From NCBI GenBank assembly GCA_002314455.1, contig DCFZ01000049.1:36842-100841 (forward strand): a stretch of 64,000 nt of DNA, in the 5' to 3' direction. The stretch is from Lentisphaeria bacterium UBA1791. Its GTDB lineage: Bacteria > Verrucomicrobiota > Lentisphaeria > Victivallales > Victivallaceae. Below, piece after piece: positions 51,998-61,286 of this stretch. Made by a program: the position numbers and the translations under genes. Position 1 is the stretch's first letter. Each line of letters starts with the position of its first letter. Below the pieces are notes generated by a model. The model had not been told where the DNA came from. It saw only the letters and a program-made list of their open reading frames with translations, and did not search any database.

Positions 51998-54900
51998 GTG
52001 CCGTGGTATGAAAAACTTTACGCCGTTTTCAAGAAGTGGATCCGCAGCACCTTTGCCGGCCGGCTCGCCAAGTTTTCCGACATTGATATGCGCAAACTTT
52101 TCCGCGACGCCTTAAAGGGGCTGAAGCGGGGAGGGACGCAGGATCGGGGAAGCGGGGAGGCGAGAATGGATTTGCGCCGTGATGGCGCGCCAAATCATGC
52201 GGTTGAAAAGGGTAAAATTGTTATTGGCAGTTTCCCACAGAATCCAGATGATTTTATGGAATGGTCAAAATTACAAGGATCTTGTTTATATTTGGATGCA
52301 GAGCTTTTATTCGGTCGGCATCCGGAATATTTTGAAAATCAAACGGAAGTTTGTGCTGCATGTAATTTTGTCGTAGATAATCCTGTTAAGTTGCGTGATA
52401 TTAATGGAATGTTTACTTGCGCAAGAAAGGACGAAGAAAGCGGTTTCATTTATCGAATGGAAATTGATCCCAGGGTAAAGGGAAAGCGCAATCATATTCG
52501 ATCTATTCACAAAATAAATGAGCGGCAATACGAAAAAGCGAAAGCCGGAATTGACTTCCCGGTACTACAACCGTCATTTACTGGTTCCATTGATGGAGTA
52601 CAGCAAACTAGAAGTTATTCCGACTTCCTTAAATACTATACATCAAAATATCCGGATGTCAAGTTTTCTATTGCAGAAAATTCTGATAAAAATCTTGCCG
52701 TTGTGCATAATGTTTCCCCGCAGAAATTACGCGATGCCGCAAAGTTGGGCGGGATGCCGGCGCCGAGTCTTGCCGTCATCGATGCAGAAAAAAGCACCTT
52801 TGAGGATTACGGCAGTATTACGCTGATTGGCGACAAGGATCTGATCGATCCCAAGCGTTCGACGAAAAACAAAGTTTACAATGCAGACGTTTATTCTCCG
52901 CGTCGGCCGCAGATCGAAAAGAGTTTTTCCAAGGAGGATTTCGCGCGGGTCGAAAGCGTGATGGCTCCTTATGCCGATGAAGATTTCAAGCAGATGCTCG
53001 ATCATTTCAGGCAGGGGATGCGCGTCGATGATTTTTTTCAGGCGTTGCAGAATTCCGCAGCCGCGAGAAGATGGTATGTCGATACGAAACAAGGCGATAT
53101 TGATTTTGAAACGTGGTGGAATGACGTCGCGCTTGGGCAGTTGGATCTTCATCCGGACGAAAAGATTTTCATGGGATATACCGATTACGGGAATCGGAAA
53201 TACATTCCCGCCGATCTTGAACATATCGTCAAGTTGATGACGCAAAAAGTTCGCAACGGCGAGGGATTTACTTACGGCATTGGCAATATCAGAAGTCTTA
53301 AAGCCATTCAATTCAAGAGTGTTGCGGAGATTCAAAAATCCAGAAACAACATCGTTTCTGCTGACGATATGAAGCGCGTCAAGGATGAGATGCAGCATGA
53401 TTTTGATGCGCTCGAGCGAAAGATGGTTGCGGCTTCCAATGAAGAAATGGAATGGAATTTCGATACCGCCGAGGATTGTCTGATCGCGCTTGCCGAGGGG
53501 GGACGGGACAACATCTCGTATTTGCATGAGCGTTTCGGGGAAAATATGGATATTTTCCGTGAAATGGCGGCTTTTCTCGATAAGTTGAAAAATCTTCCTA
53601 CGGAATATTTTGAAGCGAAATTGCAACGCGCGGTCGGTTTTGACGAATTCAAATCTGCCGTGATCCCGGAAGATACGCCGCAGGATGTGCGCAGGATCCT
53701 CGAAAATGCGGGGGTGAGAATTTACACCTATAAGAATGATGCGGAACGCAAATCCGTGCTTCAGATGGCGTCGCGCGAAAATCACTTGCGTTTCAAGATC
53801 GAGGAGTTTGCCGATGAGGATCTGAAGGTGCTCGTCGATGCCGCCAAGGATTTTGCCGGGAAGCATTACTATGACGTCAAGAGCGACGCCGAGTTTCTGG
53901 AGTTCTTCAAACGGCACGGTCTCCCCGTCGAAAACGAGCACGACGCGCATTTTATCATGACGCTCGCGCTCGAGGAAGTCAAGCATGAGCGCGCCGTTGC
54001 CGGCGCGAAAAGAGCCGCGAAGACCAAGAAGATCAACGAGGCGCGCGCATTGAAGGAATTTGCCGACGAAAATCCCTTATTTGCTTTTTTGCAGAGCTTT
54101 GTCGGAAATGATTTCACCATCAATCCCGGAAAAAGGTTTGAGGAGCTTGAATTGACCGGAGACTACATCTCGCCGGAATTTAAAAAGTACGGCAACAAGG
54201 AGCCAAAAGGAAAACGCACCGACAAGCAATATCAGGCGTATCTCGCGCGGCGCGAGGAGGCGCTTGCCAATGCTTCCGGATTTAATCTCGACGAAGTTGC
54301 GCAGGCGTATGCAAGTCAACACGGCGGCGATCCCGCCGTCATTGAGGAGGAGATCATGGCATTGATCGGCGATCTCAGGAAAAAGGAGATTTATGCCGAA
54401 TATCGCGACCGGATCAGCGAGGAGAAAGCCGAGGCGATCCGTCTCAAAGAGGACGCCGAAAAGGAATATCTCGATTATCTCGACGGCGAAGTCGAAAAGA
54501 TTTTTGAGAGCCAAGGCGAAGTCACCAAGGAGATGCTCGACGCCGACCGGAAGCTCGCCAAAATGCTTTATGCCAAAACTTTCGGCAAGAAGCTCGAGGG
54601 AGAAATCACTCAGGGCGAAGTCGCCGCGATCAATGCCGCAATCAAAAGAGAGGCCAATGGCGGTGAAGCGCCGGAAAACGACGGCGTAGAAGTCAGCCGT
54701 CAGGCGTTTGCCCAAGCGTATCTCGCCGCCCGCGACGAGATTATTGCCGAATATCGAGCGAAGTACAAGGAATTCCGCGACAAGTTGCTTTCAGAGCATG
54801 GCGCCAGGGAAAAGGATGCGCGCGATCTCGTCTTTTCGGCGATGCCGCCGGAAATGCGAGCAAGGTATCTCGCCAAGATCATTGCGCTCGGAAAGTTGCC

Positions 54901-57900
54901 CGCAGGCAAGCGAGAAGCCGCATTGGACGTTTTAATGGAGGAGATCACGGCGGAGGGCAGAACGGGCCGCGCAAAAGATCTCGTCGGTCGTTTTGACCGC
55001 AGGCTCAAACAGTTGCACGTCACCGTTGATCAGAGCCGCCGTCTCGTCGGGACGCGCAGCGAGGAATATCAGAAGATCCTCGACGAGATCGGCAAGATCC
55101 GCGCGATGAGCATTGCCGAAGTCAACGCCGAAAAAGTCAAGCTGACGGAGGAAATCGACGCGCTTCCCGATCGCAGCGATGGCGACGGCGTCGTCGATGA
55201 GAGTACCAAGGCGCAGGAGCGTCTCGCGCTCCTTGAGGAATTCGGCGATCTCGAAAACAAGGATCCCGACGCGATCAAGAAGGCGTTGCTCGATTTAAAT
55301 AAATTCGCCAAGACGGGCCGCATGGAATTGCTTGACAAAATTGCCGAGCGGCGCGCCAAGGACGAGGCGCTGCGCAATTTCATCATCGATCGTATTACAA
55401 AAGGCAAGGGTGTCAAGACGGGGCAGGCGGCGATCGACGCCAACATCGAGGCAAAGGAAAATCCGCCGAAACTTGCTAATTATACTTACGGTCTTTTGAA
55501 ATTGGAGGACTTCATTTACTTATTGAGCACCAACGGAGAAAAGGGAGACTGGCTCGAAAATCCCGTAGGAAAGGTATTTCAAGGCGTACACACTTCCGCT
55601 GTCGAGGAAGCGACGCGCGGACGGGAATTTGCCGATTGGAGAAACGAATTGCTCAACGAGGTGCTCGGCGCCAAGACTGCCGTCGGCCGCGCCGCGAAGT
55701 TGCAGAAGTACCGCGAGCGCATCGAGCACACCGGAATATACCGTTTCGATCCTGCCGAGCGTGAAGTAAGTTATGAGGATATTCCGCTATCCGAAGCGAA
55801 GGCGCTGCTCGCTAAATTCGATCGCGGGGAAAGCGTGCCGTACAACGAGTTCCAAATGGAATTTATGCGCGACGCGATCCGCGCCGGCGAGTTGAAGATC
55901 GAGCGAAGTTTCAAGCCGATCGAGGAGGACAAGGTGACGGAAGCCGTTTCCGGCGCCGTCGACCGCGAAGTCAAAGACGCCGCCAGGGAAAATCAAGTTG
56001 AGCCTACGATCGGCGTGCCGAGCGTGAAATTCAATGGTTCTTACGAAATGCAGCGCCTTAATCAGTTGGAACTCCTTGACATGTATCTCGGAATGAATCA
56101 GCGCGACGTGCGTTACAAGATGTGGGCCAACGGTTTCACCGAGGAGAGTTTCAAGGCGATCGACAAGGTCCTCGCCCCGGAAATGAAGGCGCTCGGCGAC
56201 GCGATGACGGATTTCCTTGAACAGCAGGGAAACGAACTGAATGAGCTGCAGAAGGAACTTTTCTTTGCCGGCATCGATCAGATCGACAATTACTTCCCGA
56301 TGGTTTACGAGTCGCGCAGCGTGACGGGCGCCAAGACCGCCCCCGCGCTTGACGATCCCGATACCGCCAAGAAGGCGCCGGCGCGGCTTGCCCCGGGAAG
56401 TCTCAAGGTGCGTAATGCGCACTTGATGGAGCCGAAGTTCGGCGACGCGCTCGTCATTTTTGAAAACGCCGTTCGGCGGACGCGTCACTATCTCGCTTTT
56501 GCAAAAGTCGCTCGCGACTTGCGCGGCGCGCTTTTGACCCCCGAGATCAAAAAGGCGTGCGATCAGGTTTTCGGCACCGGATTTTTCAAGAATCTGCGCA
56601 ACGCCGTCGTCGATACGATCAACGGCGGCAACGCCAATGCCGAGTACATTGCCTTGTATCAGTTGTTTTACGGCAATGCGGTTTCGATGAAGATGATGTT
56701 CAATCTCCTTTCCGGCATCAAGCAGACGATGTCGGGCTTCGCCTACGCGAATGATATGCCGCTTGCCGATTTCGCCCTCAACGTCGCCAAGGTATGGGCG
56801 CACCCCAAGGAAACTTTCGGCGTTTTGCTACAAAGCGATTATCTTAAAAACCGCTTTTTCGTCGGACCCGATGCGCACGCCGCGCTTGTCTTTGACGGAA
56901 AGAATCAGTACGTCGCCAACAGCAGGATGTTTGAGAAACTTTCCCACAAGCTGAAATTGCCGGCGTCAATCCTCGCGGGAACAGGTCAGGCGATCGCCAA
57001 TATCAAGGACTGGGGCGGTATTTTCACCCGACTCGGCGACGCGACACCGTGCGTCATTATGGGCGCAGCGCTCTACAATTATCACTACAAGCGGATGCTC
57101 GATCAGGGATTTCCCGCCGACGAGGCGAAAAAGCACGCGCTTTTACGGTGGGAAATGGCGACGGAAAGCATGCAGCAGAGTGCCGCAGTTCACAATCAGA
57201 ATGCGATGCAGCGGTCAACTCTGATGAAGCCCTTTACCGCATGGAAGTCGAGTCAGACGCTCCTCGGGCAGCGTTTCTGGCGCGAACTTATCGCCGGAAG
57301 GGTTTTCGGAGGGAGAAATGTCGTCAACGACAAGGATTTATCGCGCAAAAACGGAAAGAGTCCGGCTTTGTATCGCGCTTATGTCGATCATCAGATCAAC
57401 AGCGGCGTTTTGGAAAAAATTACCACTGCCGGCATCCGGAGAATCGAAAAGTTTTATCGCGATTTTCCGCTCGGAAAAACCGTTGAAACGCCCTGGGGGG
57501 AAACGGTCGTTTTTGCTCCTTTGGATGTGAAAAAAACCGAGGAGTATATCCATCACTTTGCCGTGAAAAGGGCAACGGATGCGGACGGTGTGAAGCACGA
57601 GGAATTTTCGGAAAGTTTCCTGGATCTTTTCAGACATCTGGAAGATTCATTGCGCAGCGCCGACGATCGGATTCTGACTGTCGCAACAGATGGTTCTCCG
57701 CGTGTCTGTTATGTGAAAAAGATCGGAGAAAAAAATAAAAATCATTACATGGTTTGCACGGTTGACATGGATGGTCGAATTCATGAGTGGACGCATATGC
57801 AATCCAAGGACAGCTATGTCAAAAATCAGCTGAATCAGGAAAAGCAGGCGGTCAATCAATTCGGATTGGTCGATAAAGACGGATTGCCTGTCAATATCAC

Positions 57901-58570
57901 TTATGACGAGTATCTTGATAAAAAGAAGGATATCCCGTTGTATCTGGCAACCGCGGAGGCGCATCAGGTGCTGTCTCCCCAGATGGAAGCATCTGACCGT
58001 GACAATAATATAAACGACAATCCGGATTTGTCAAGTGCGAATGAGAAAAAAATTCCGGATTACACCGGGGCGGAGACTTCCGGACGGACGGTGACCGCCA
58101 TGAAGGCGCTGATTTCGGCGTGGATCATTTCCGCGCTGATCACCGCTGTCGGTTCCGCGTGGTATGCCGCTTCCAAGAGAAACAAGAAGAAGTCCAAAAA
58201 GGAGATGGAGCAAAATCCGATCGCCGATGCGGCGCTCGATGCTCTTGTCGGCGCGCTCAGCGATACATTTGACGTGGATCCGATTGCCGGAGACGCCATT
58301 GATCTCGTGCGCAATGCGATCCAAAAAAAGCAATTATCTGCGGGCGACAAGCAGATGTTCGTCGAGGATATGTTCCGCGCCGCGATGAAAACGAAAAGCG
58401 CCGTCGATGCGGCGGACCCCGGTCACAAAAGAAAAAATGGAGAAAAGAGCGCCGAGGAAAAAATTTACGACGCCGTTTCCGAGGATCTCAAGGCGATGGG
58501 CGTGTTGAGTCCTTTATTTCAGATCACCGGATACTATTGGAAAAACTTCTTTTTTTATGCTATATTGTAG
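51998..58570 (+). CDS. giant phage/mobile-element polyvalent protein, 5'-truncated remnant
   Basis: 2190 residues from GTG 51998, but the same frame is open and protein-like back to the stop at 51836-51838, with no start codon (RILYADNKEAIDEYAG). So the gene has lost its 5' end, about 60 bases past tRNA-Ser. Features: an AT-rich segment (about 52160-52740) unlike its surroundings; the phrase NLAVVHNVSPQKLRDAAKLGGMPAPSLAVI, characteristic of large polyvalent proteins of phages and conjugative elements; long charged helical regions; one membrane segment near residue 2035 (LISAWIISALITAVGSAWYAA). Such proteins carry several accessory activities injected with phage or plasmid DNA. No integrase or structural phage gene accompanies it. 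The final codons overlap the promoter of the next gene, so the 3' end may also be non-native. Confidence 0.75.
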   Translation: MPWYEKLYAVFKKWIRSTFAGRLAKFSDIDMRKLFRDALKGLKRGGTQDRGSGEARMDLRRDGAPNHAVEKGKIVIGSFPQNPDDFMEWSKLQGSCLYLDAELLFGRHPEYFENQTEVCAACNFVVDNPVKLRDINGMFTCARKDEESGFIYRMEIDPRVKGKRNHIRSIHKINERQYEKAKAGIDFPVLQPSFTGSIDGVQQTRSYSDFLKYYTSKYPDVKFSIAENSDKNLAVVHNVSPQKLRDAAKLGGMPAPSLAVIDAEKSTFEDYGSITLIGDKDLIDPKRSTKNKVYNADVYSPRRPQIEKSFSKEDFARVESVMAPYADEDFKQMLDHFRQGMRVDDFFQALQNSAAARRWYVDTKQGDIDFETWWNDVALGQLDLHPDEKIFMGYTDYGNRKYIPADLEHIVKLMTQKVRNGEGFTYGIGNIRSLKAIQFKSVAEIQKSRNNIVSADDMKRVKDEMQHDFDALERKMVAASNEEMEWNFDTAEDCLIALAEGGRDNISYLHERFGENMDIFREMAAFLDKLKNLPTEYFEAKLQRAVGFDEFKSAVIPEDTPQDVRRILENAGVRIYTYKNDAERKSVLQMASRENHLRFKIEEFADEDLKVLVDAAKDFAGKHYYDVKSDAEFLEFFKRHGLPVENEHDAHFIMTLALEEVKHERAVAGAKRAAKTKKINEARALKEFADENPLFAFLQSFVGNDFTINPGKRFEELELTGDYISPEFKKYGNKEPKGKRTDKQYQAYLARREEALANASGFNLDEVAQAYASQHGGDPAVIEEEIMALIGDLRKKEIYAEYRDRISEEKAEAIRLKEDAEKEYLDYLDGEVEKIFESQGEVTKEMLDADRKLAKMLYAKTFGKKLEGEITQGEVAAINAAIKREANGGEAPENDGVEVSRQAFAQAYLAARDEIIAEYRAKYKEFRDKLLSEHGAREKDARDLVFSAMPPEMRARYLAKIIALGKLPAGKREAALDVLMEEITAEGRTGRAKDLVGRFDRRLKQLHVTVDQSRRLVGTRSEEYQKILDEIGKIRAMSIAEVNAEKVKLTEEIDALPDRSDGDGVVDESTKAQERLALLEEFGDLENKDPDAIKKALLDLNKFAKTGRMELLDKIAERRAKDEALRNFIIDRITKGKGVKTGQAAIDANIEAKENPPKLANYTYGLLKLEDFIYLLSTNGEKGDWLENPVGKVFQGVHTSAVEEATRGREFADWRNELLNEVLGAKTAVGRAAKLQKYRERIEHTGIYRFDPAEREVSYEDIPLSEAKALLAKFDRGESVPYNEFQMEFMRDAIRAGELKIERSFKPIEEDKVTEAVSGAVDREVKDAARENQVEPTIGVPSVKFNGSYEMQRLNQLELLDMYLGMNQRDVRYKMWANGFTEESFKAIDKVLAPEMKALGDAMTDFLEQQGNELNELQKELFFAGIDQIDNYFPMVYESRSVTGAKTAPALDDPDTAKKAPARLAPGSLKVRNAHLMEPKFGDALVIFENAVRRTRHYLAFAKVARDLRGALLTPEIKKACDQVFGTGFFKNLRNAVVDTINGGNANAEYIALYQLFYGNAVSMKMMFNLLSGIKQTMSGFAYANDMPLADFALNVAKVWAHPKETFGVLLQSDYLKNRFFVGPDAHAALVFDGKNQYVANSRMFEKLSHKLKLPASILAGTGQAIANIKDWGGIFTRLGDATPCVIMGAALYNYHYKRMLDQGFPADEAKKHALLRWEMATESMQQSAAVHNQNAMQRSTLMKPFTAWKSSQTLLGQRFWRELIAGRVFGGRNVVNDKDLSRKNGKSPALYRAYVDHQINSGVLEKITTAGIRRIEKFYRDFPLGKTVETPWGETVVFAPLDVKKTEEYIHHFAVKRATDADGVKHEEFSESFLDLFRHLEDSLRSADDRILTVATDGSPRVCYVKKIGEKNKNHYMVCTVDMDGRIHEWTHMQSKDSYVKNQLNQEKQAVNQFGLVDKDGLPVNITYDEYLDKKKDIPLYLATAEAHQVLSPQMEASDRDNNINDNPDLSSANEKKIPDYTGAETSGRTVTAMKALISAWIISALITAVGSAWYAASKRNKKKSKKEMEQNPIADAALDALVGALSDTFDVDPIAGDAIDLVRNAIQKKQLSAGDKQMFVEDMFRAAMKTKSAVDAADPGHKRKNGEKSAEEKIYDAVSEDLKAMGVLSPLFQITGYYWKNFFFYAIL
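58537..58566 (+). promoter_or_regulatory. promoter of the ECF sigma / kinase pair
   Basis: TTGGAA (58537-58542), 18-base spacer, TATATT (58561-58566). It lies within the last ten codons of the phage-type frame and 19 bases before the sigma start. Confidence 0.65.
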
Positions 58571-58585
58571 CAACGCGAGGTTTTT

Positions 58586-59194
58586 ATGAAATATCCGACG
58601 ACGTCGCTCACATTGCTTGACAAGATCGCCCGTGGCGATGAGATCGGCTGGAACGAGTTCTATCAACGTTACCGGCCGGTCGTCGTTGCTTTGGCGAAGT
58701 ACAAGGGGCTTGACGATGCGGCGGCGGAAGATGTGCTGCAACAGGTGATGCTCAATTTTTTTCAGCAGAGCAAATATTTCCGCTTCGATCCCGACCTTGC
58801 GCATTTTCGCACCTACTTCGGCAGACTCGTCAACGCCCGCATTGCCGATTATTACCGCCATAAAAAAGCCGAACCTCTCGCCGAGATCAGCGAGGACGCC
58901 GCGCCTTGTTTCAGCGTGGAGGATGAGGATCGTTTTCTGGCGGAATTCCGCAAAACCGTCTGGGACGACGTCTATCGTCAATTGAAACAGCGGGTTGCCG
59001 TTTCGACCTGGCAGGCGTTTGAGCTTTATGCGCGGCAGAATCGCCCGGTCGAAAAGGTCGCCGCGTTTTTAGGGTGCTCCGCCAACCAGGTCTATCAGGC
59101 GAAAAAGCGGTGTCTTGTCCTGTTGCGCGAGATCGTCGCCGATCTCAACTTGCGCGACCCGGGGTTGAAACTGGAGTTGCTCGGCAATGAATAG
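58586..59194 (+). CDS. ECF-type RNA polymerase sigma factor
   Basis: 202 residues. Region 2 covers about 10-80 (WNEFYQRYRPVVVALA, DDAAAEDVLQQVMLNFFQ, LAHFRTYFGRLVNARIADYYR, a sigma 2.2-2.4 pattern). Region 4 covers about 135-185 (STWQAFELYARQNRPVEKVAAFLGCSANQVYQAKKRCLVLLREIV), a helix-turn-helix for -35 recognition. It directs RNA polymerase to a dedicated promoter set. The next gene, a transmembrane Ser/Thr kinase, overlaps it by 8 bases. Sigma-kinase pairs of this kind are known from PVC bacteria, where the kinase is thought to control the sigma factor. Confidence 0.88.
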   Translation: MKYPTTSLTLLDKIARGDEIGWNEFYQRYRPVVVALAKYKGLDDAAAEDVLQQVMLNFFQQSKYFRFDPDLAHFRTYFGRLVNARIADYYRHKKAEPLAEISEDAAPCFSVEDEDRFLAEFRKTVWDDVYRQLKQRVAVSTWQAFELYARQNRPVEKVAAFLGCSANQVYQAKKRCLVLLREIVADLNLRDPGLKLELLGNE

Positions 59195-60659
59195 CTTTTC
59201 TCCGGGCGATAAAGTTTGCGATTGCTCGTTGATTTCCCGTTGCGGGGCAGGGGCTTACGGCGAAGTCTGGCTCGCCGAAGACGCCGTCGGCGGCCGCGTC
59301 GCCGTCAAGATCGTCCCCAACGGCGGACGTTATTCGGAGCGCGAACTTGCCGGATTGCGCAATTACCGCGACTGCGCGCACGAAAATCTGCTCAAGATCC
59401 GCCACATTGAGATCACGCCGGAATATTTGTTTTACACGATGGACGCCGCCGACGATCTGCATCGCGGCAAGGGGGATTATCTGCCCGACACGCTCGCCAA
59501 CCGCCTGAAAATGTGCCGTCGGCTCGACGGCGCGGAAATCGCCGAAATGCTCGACGAATTGCTGGCGGGCTTGGCGGAACTGCATCGTCATCACCTCGTG
59601 CATCGCGACGTCAAGCCGGACAACATTCTCTTTGTTAACGCCCGTGCGGTGCTTGCTGACGCCGGTTTGATCACGCTTTCCGGGGCGGGCAGTCTTGTCG
59701 GCACGCCGGGATTTCTGTCGCCCCGCTTGCTTTCCGGAGCGGGCCGTGCGGAGCCGTCAGACGATTTTTACGCGCTCGGCAAGGTCGTCTATTGCGCATT
59801 GACCGGAAACCCCGTCGAGGAATATCCCTCCATCCCGCGCGAGATGACGCTCAGCGGCAATGCCGACTGGAACCGCCTTTTTCGCGAAGTGTGCGAAAAT
59901 ACGGTCGCTTCGTCGGCGGAATTCCGGAACAAAATGCAGATGCGGCCAACGAAGCGCCAGTCGCCGAAAACATATTGGCTTTACGTTGCGATTCCGGTCG
60001 CTCTGCTCCTTGGTGCGACGATATGGTTCCTCTTGCGGAGCCCCGCAGAAAAGACGATCGCCCGATCGGCGGGGACTCCCCCTGGAACGGAGCGTCAGGC
60101 GTCGGTCGCTCCCGCTTCTGTTGCGCCGAAAAAGTCGGTGTTTGAAGAAATTGCGACAACGCCCCCGGAAATCGAAAAAAAATGGCGATCCGGCGACCCC
60201 TTTTTGACGGCGTTGCGCACGGCGGGATTGTACGATGCGGAACATCTAGAAGCGCTTCTGTCGCTCCCGTGGTTTTCGCAGAATGCATTCTTTTCGCGAT
60301 TGGAAACGCAGACGCAGAATCCGCGGATGGCGGGGTTCCCGAACAACGCCGTCGGAAAAAAGCCGTCGGCGTTGGAAAAGAAATTGTCCGCCGTTTGCCG
60401 GGATTTCCGGGAACTTGAACTTTCCGAGATGGGGAGCCACCAGATGGACTGGCGCCGTTTTTCCGGCGATCGCTTGTTCATCCAACGCAAAATGCTCGCC
60501 GAAGACCCGATGATGCAAGCGTGCGCATTCCAATGGCTGATCTATCAAACGATCGACGACGTATTGGCGAAAAACGCCATTACGGAGCAGGAAAGCGCGC
60601 AACTTGCGCAGTGGATCGATCTGCTGAAAAAAATTCCGCTGAAAAATCAAAAGCCGTGA
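59187..60659 (+). CDS. membrane-anchored Ser/Thr protein kinase
   Basis: 490 residues. The kinase domain covers about 15-250: Gly-loop GAGAYGEV (20-27), catalytic Lys41 (VAVKIV), HRDVKPDN at 139-146, and DAG at 158-160 where DFG is usual. GTPGFLSP replaces the APE-region consensus, but the metal-binding Asp158 is kept, so activity is plausible. One membrane span (about 263-283) divides this cytoplasmic kinase from an external part of about 200 residues of no recognised family, which may be the sensor. ATG 59187 overlaps the sigma gene end, indicating translational coupling and a shared regulatory unit. Confidence 0.88.
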   Translation: MNSFSPGDKVCDCSLISRCGAGAYGEVWLAEDAVGGRVAVKIVPNGGRYSERELAGLRNYRDCAHENLLKIRHIEITPEYLFYTMDAADDLHRGKGDYLPDTLANRLKMCRRLDGAEIAEMLDELLAGLAELHRHHLVHRDVKPDNILFVNARAVLADAGLITLSGAGSLVGTPGFLSPRLLSGAGRAEPSDDFYALGKVVYCALTGNPVEEYPSIPREMTLSGNADWNRLFREVCENTVASSAEFRNKMQMRPTKRQSPKTYWLYVAIPVALLLGATIWFLLRSPAEKTIARSAGTPPGTERQASVAPASVAPKKSVFEEIATTPPEIEKKWRSGDPFLTALRTAGLYDAEHLEALLSLPWFSQNAFFSRLETQTQNPRMAGFPNNAVGKKPSALEKKLSAVCRDFRELELSEMGSHQMDWRRFSGDRLFIQRKMLAEDPMMQACAFQWLIYQTIDDVLAKNAITEQESAQLAQWIDLLKKIPLKNQKP

Positions 60660-60723
60660 CCAAAAAGACGATCTCCTCCCGAATAATAGGATGAACCCCA
60701 ACATCAACAGGAGGAAATCGGTT

Positions 60724-61149
60724 ATGAAACGAAATTTTGTCATCGCCTTGTTTGCATTGTCCAGTGTCGTGTCGGCGCAGACGGTCGTCATCCGTCAGCC
60801 GGGATTGGTGGAGTCGCTCGGCATGACCGCCGTCGGTCTCGTCCGCGGCGTCGGTGAATTTGCGACCGGGCTGGTCTTCGGCAGTACGACGACCATTCAG
60901 ACGACGCCGGGCGTGGTCGGCTGTGGCACGACGACGATCGTTTCCCAGCCGCTTTATCCCGGCGTGTCGGCTCCGATTGTGACGGCTCCCGTCGTTCAGC
61001 CGGTCGTTGTGCCGACTCCGGCGGTCTCTTATCCCGTCGTCGTGACGCCGGTTTACCACCAGTTGCTTTATTATCATAGCGGTTACTGTCCGCGCTGGAC
61101 GTGCGGTCCGCACGGTTATCCCTATTATTACCATTACCGCCGCTGGTAA
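60724..61149 (+). CDS. small secreted Val/Pro/Thr-rich protein
   Basis: 141 residues from ATG 60724 with a strong AGGAGG site 9 bases upstream. A signal peptide spans about 1-18 (FVIALFALSSVVSAQ). The mature part has a Gly/Val helix, Thr-rich and Pro/Val-rich low-complexity stretches and a Tyr/His-rich end (GPHGYPYYYHYRRW) with Cys near it. It lacks an enzymatic signature and looks like a surface or spacer protein. It is 64 bases after the kinase gene, possibly in the same transcript. No family is recognised. Confidence 0.72.
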   Translation: MKRNFVIALFALSSVVSAQTVVIRQPGLVESLGMTAVGLVRGVGEFATGLVFGSTTTIQTTPGVVGCGTTTIVSQPLYPGVSAPIVTAPVVQPVVVPTPAVSYPVVVTPVYHQLLYYHSGYCPRWTCGPHGYPYYYHYRRW

Positions 61150-61225
61150 CAGGCTTGATCGACCGCGGCGGAGAAGGACGATCATGGAAAATTTAATGAA
61201 AGGAAAGTTTTTTTATAAAAAGCGT

Positions 61226-61253
61226 TTGACATATTCCGAAAATGTAATATATT
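61226..61253 (+). promoter_or_regulatory. promoter of the TIGR04073-type gene
   Basis: TTGACA (61226-61231), 16-base spacer, TATATT (61248-61253), 33 bases before the start. Confidence 0.8.
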
Positions 61254-61286
61254 ATTACCAGTCCAAAAAAGGAAAGGATAATATTT

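Noticed and set aside
51825..52115. 96-codon frame at the start of the phage-type gene
   Set aside because: Lies in another frame from the protein-like sequence that runs into the large gene; Arg/Pro/Ser-rich and without a ribosome site.
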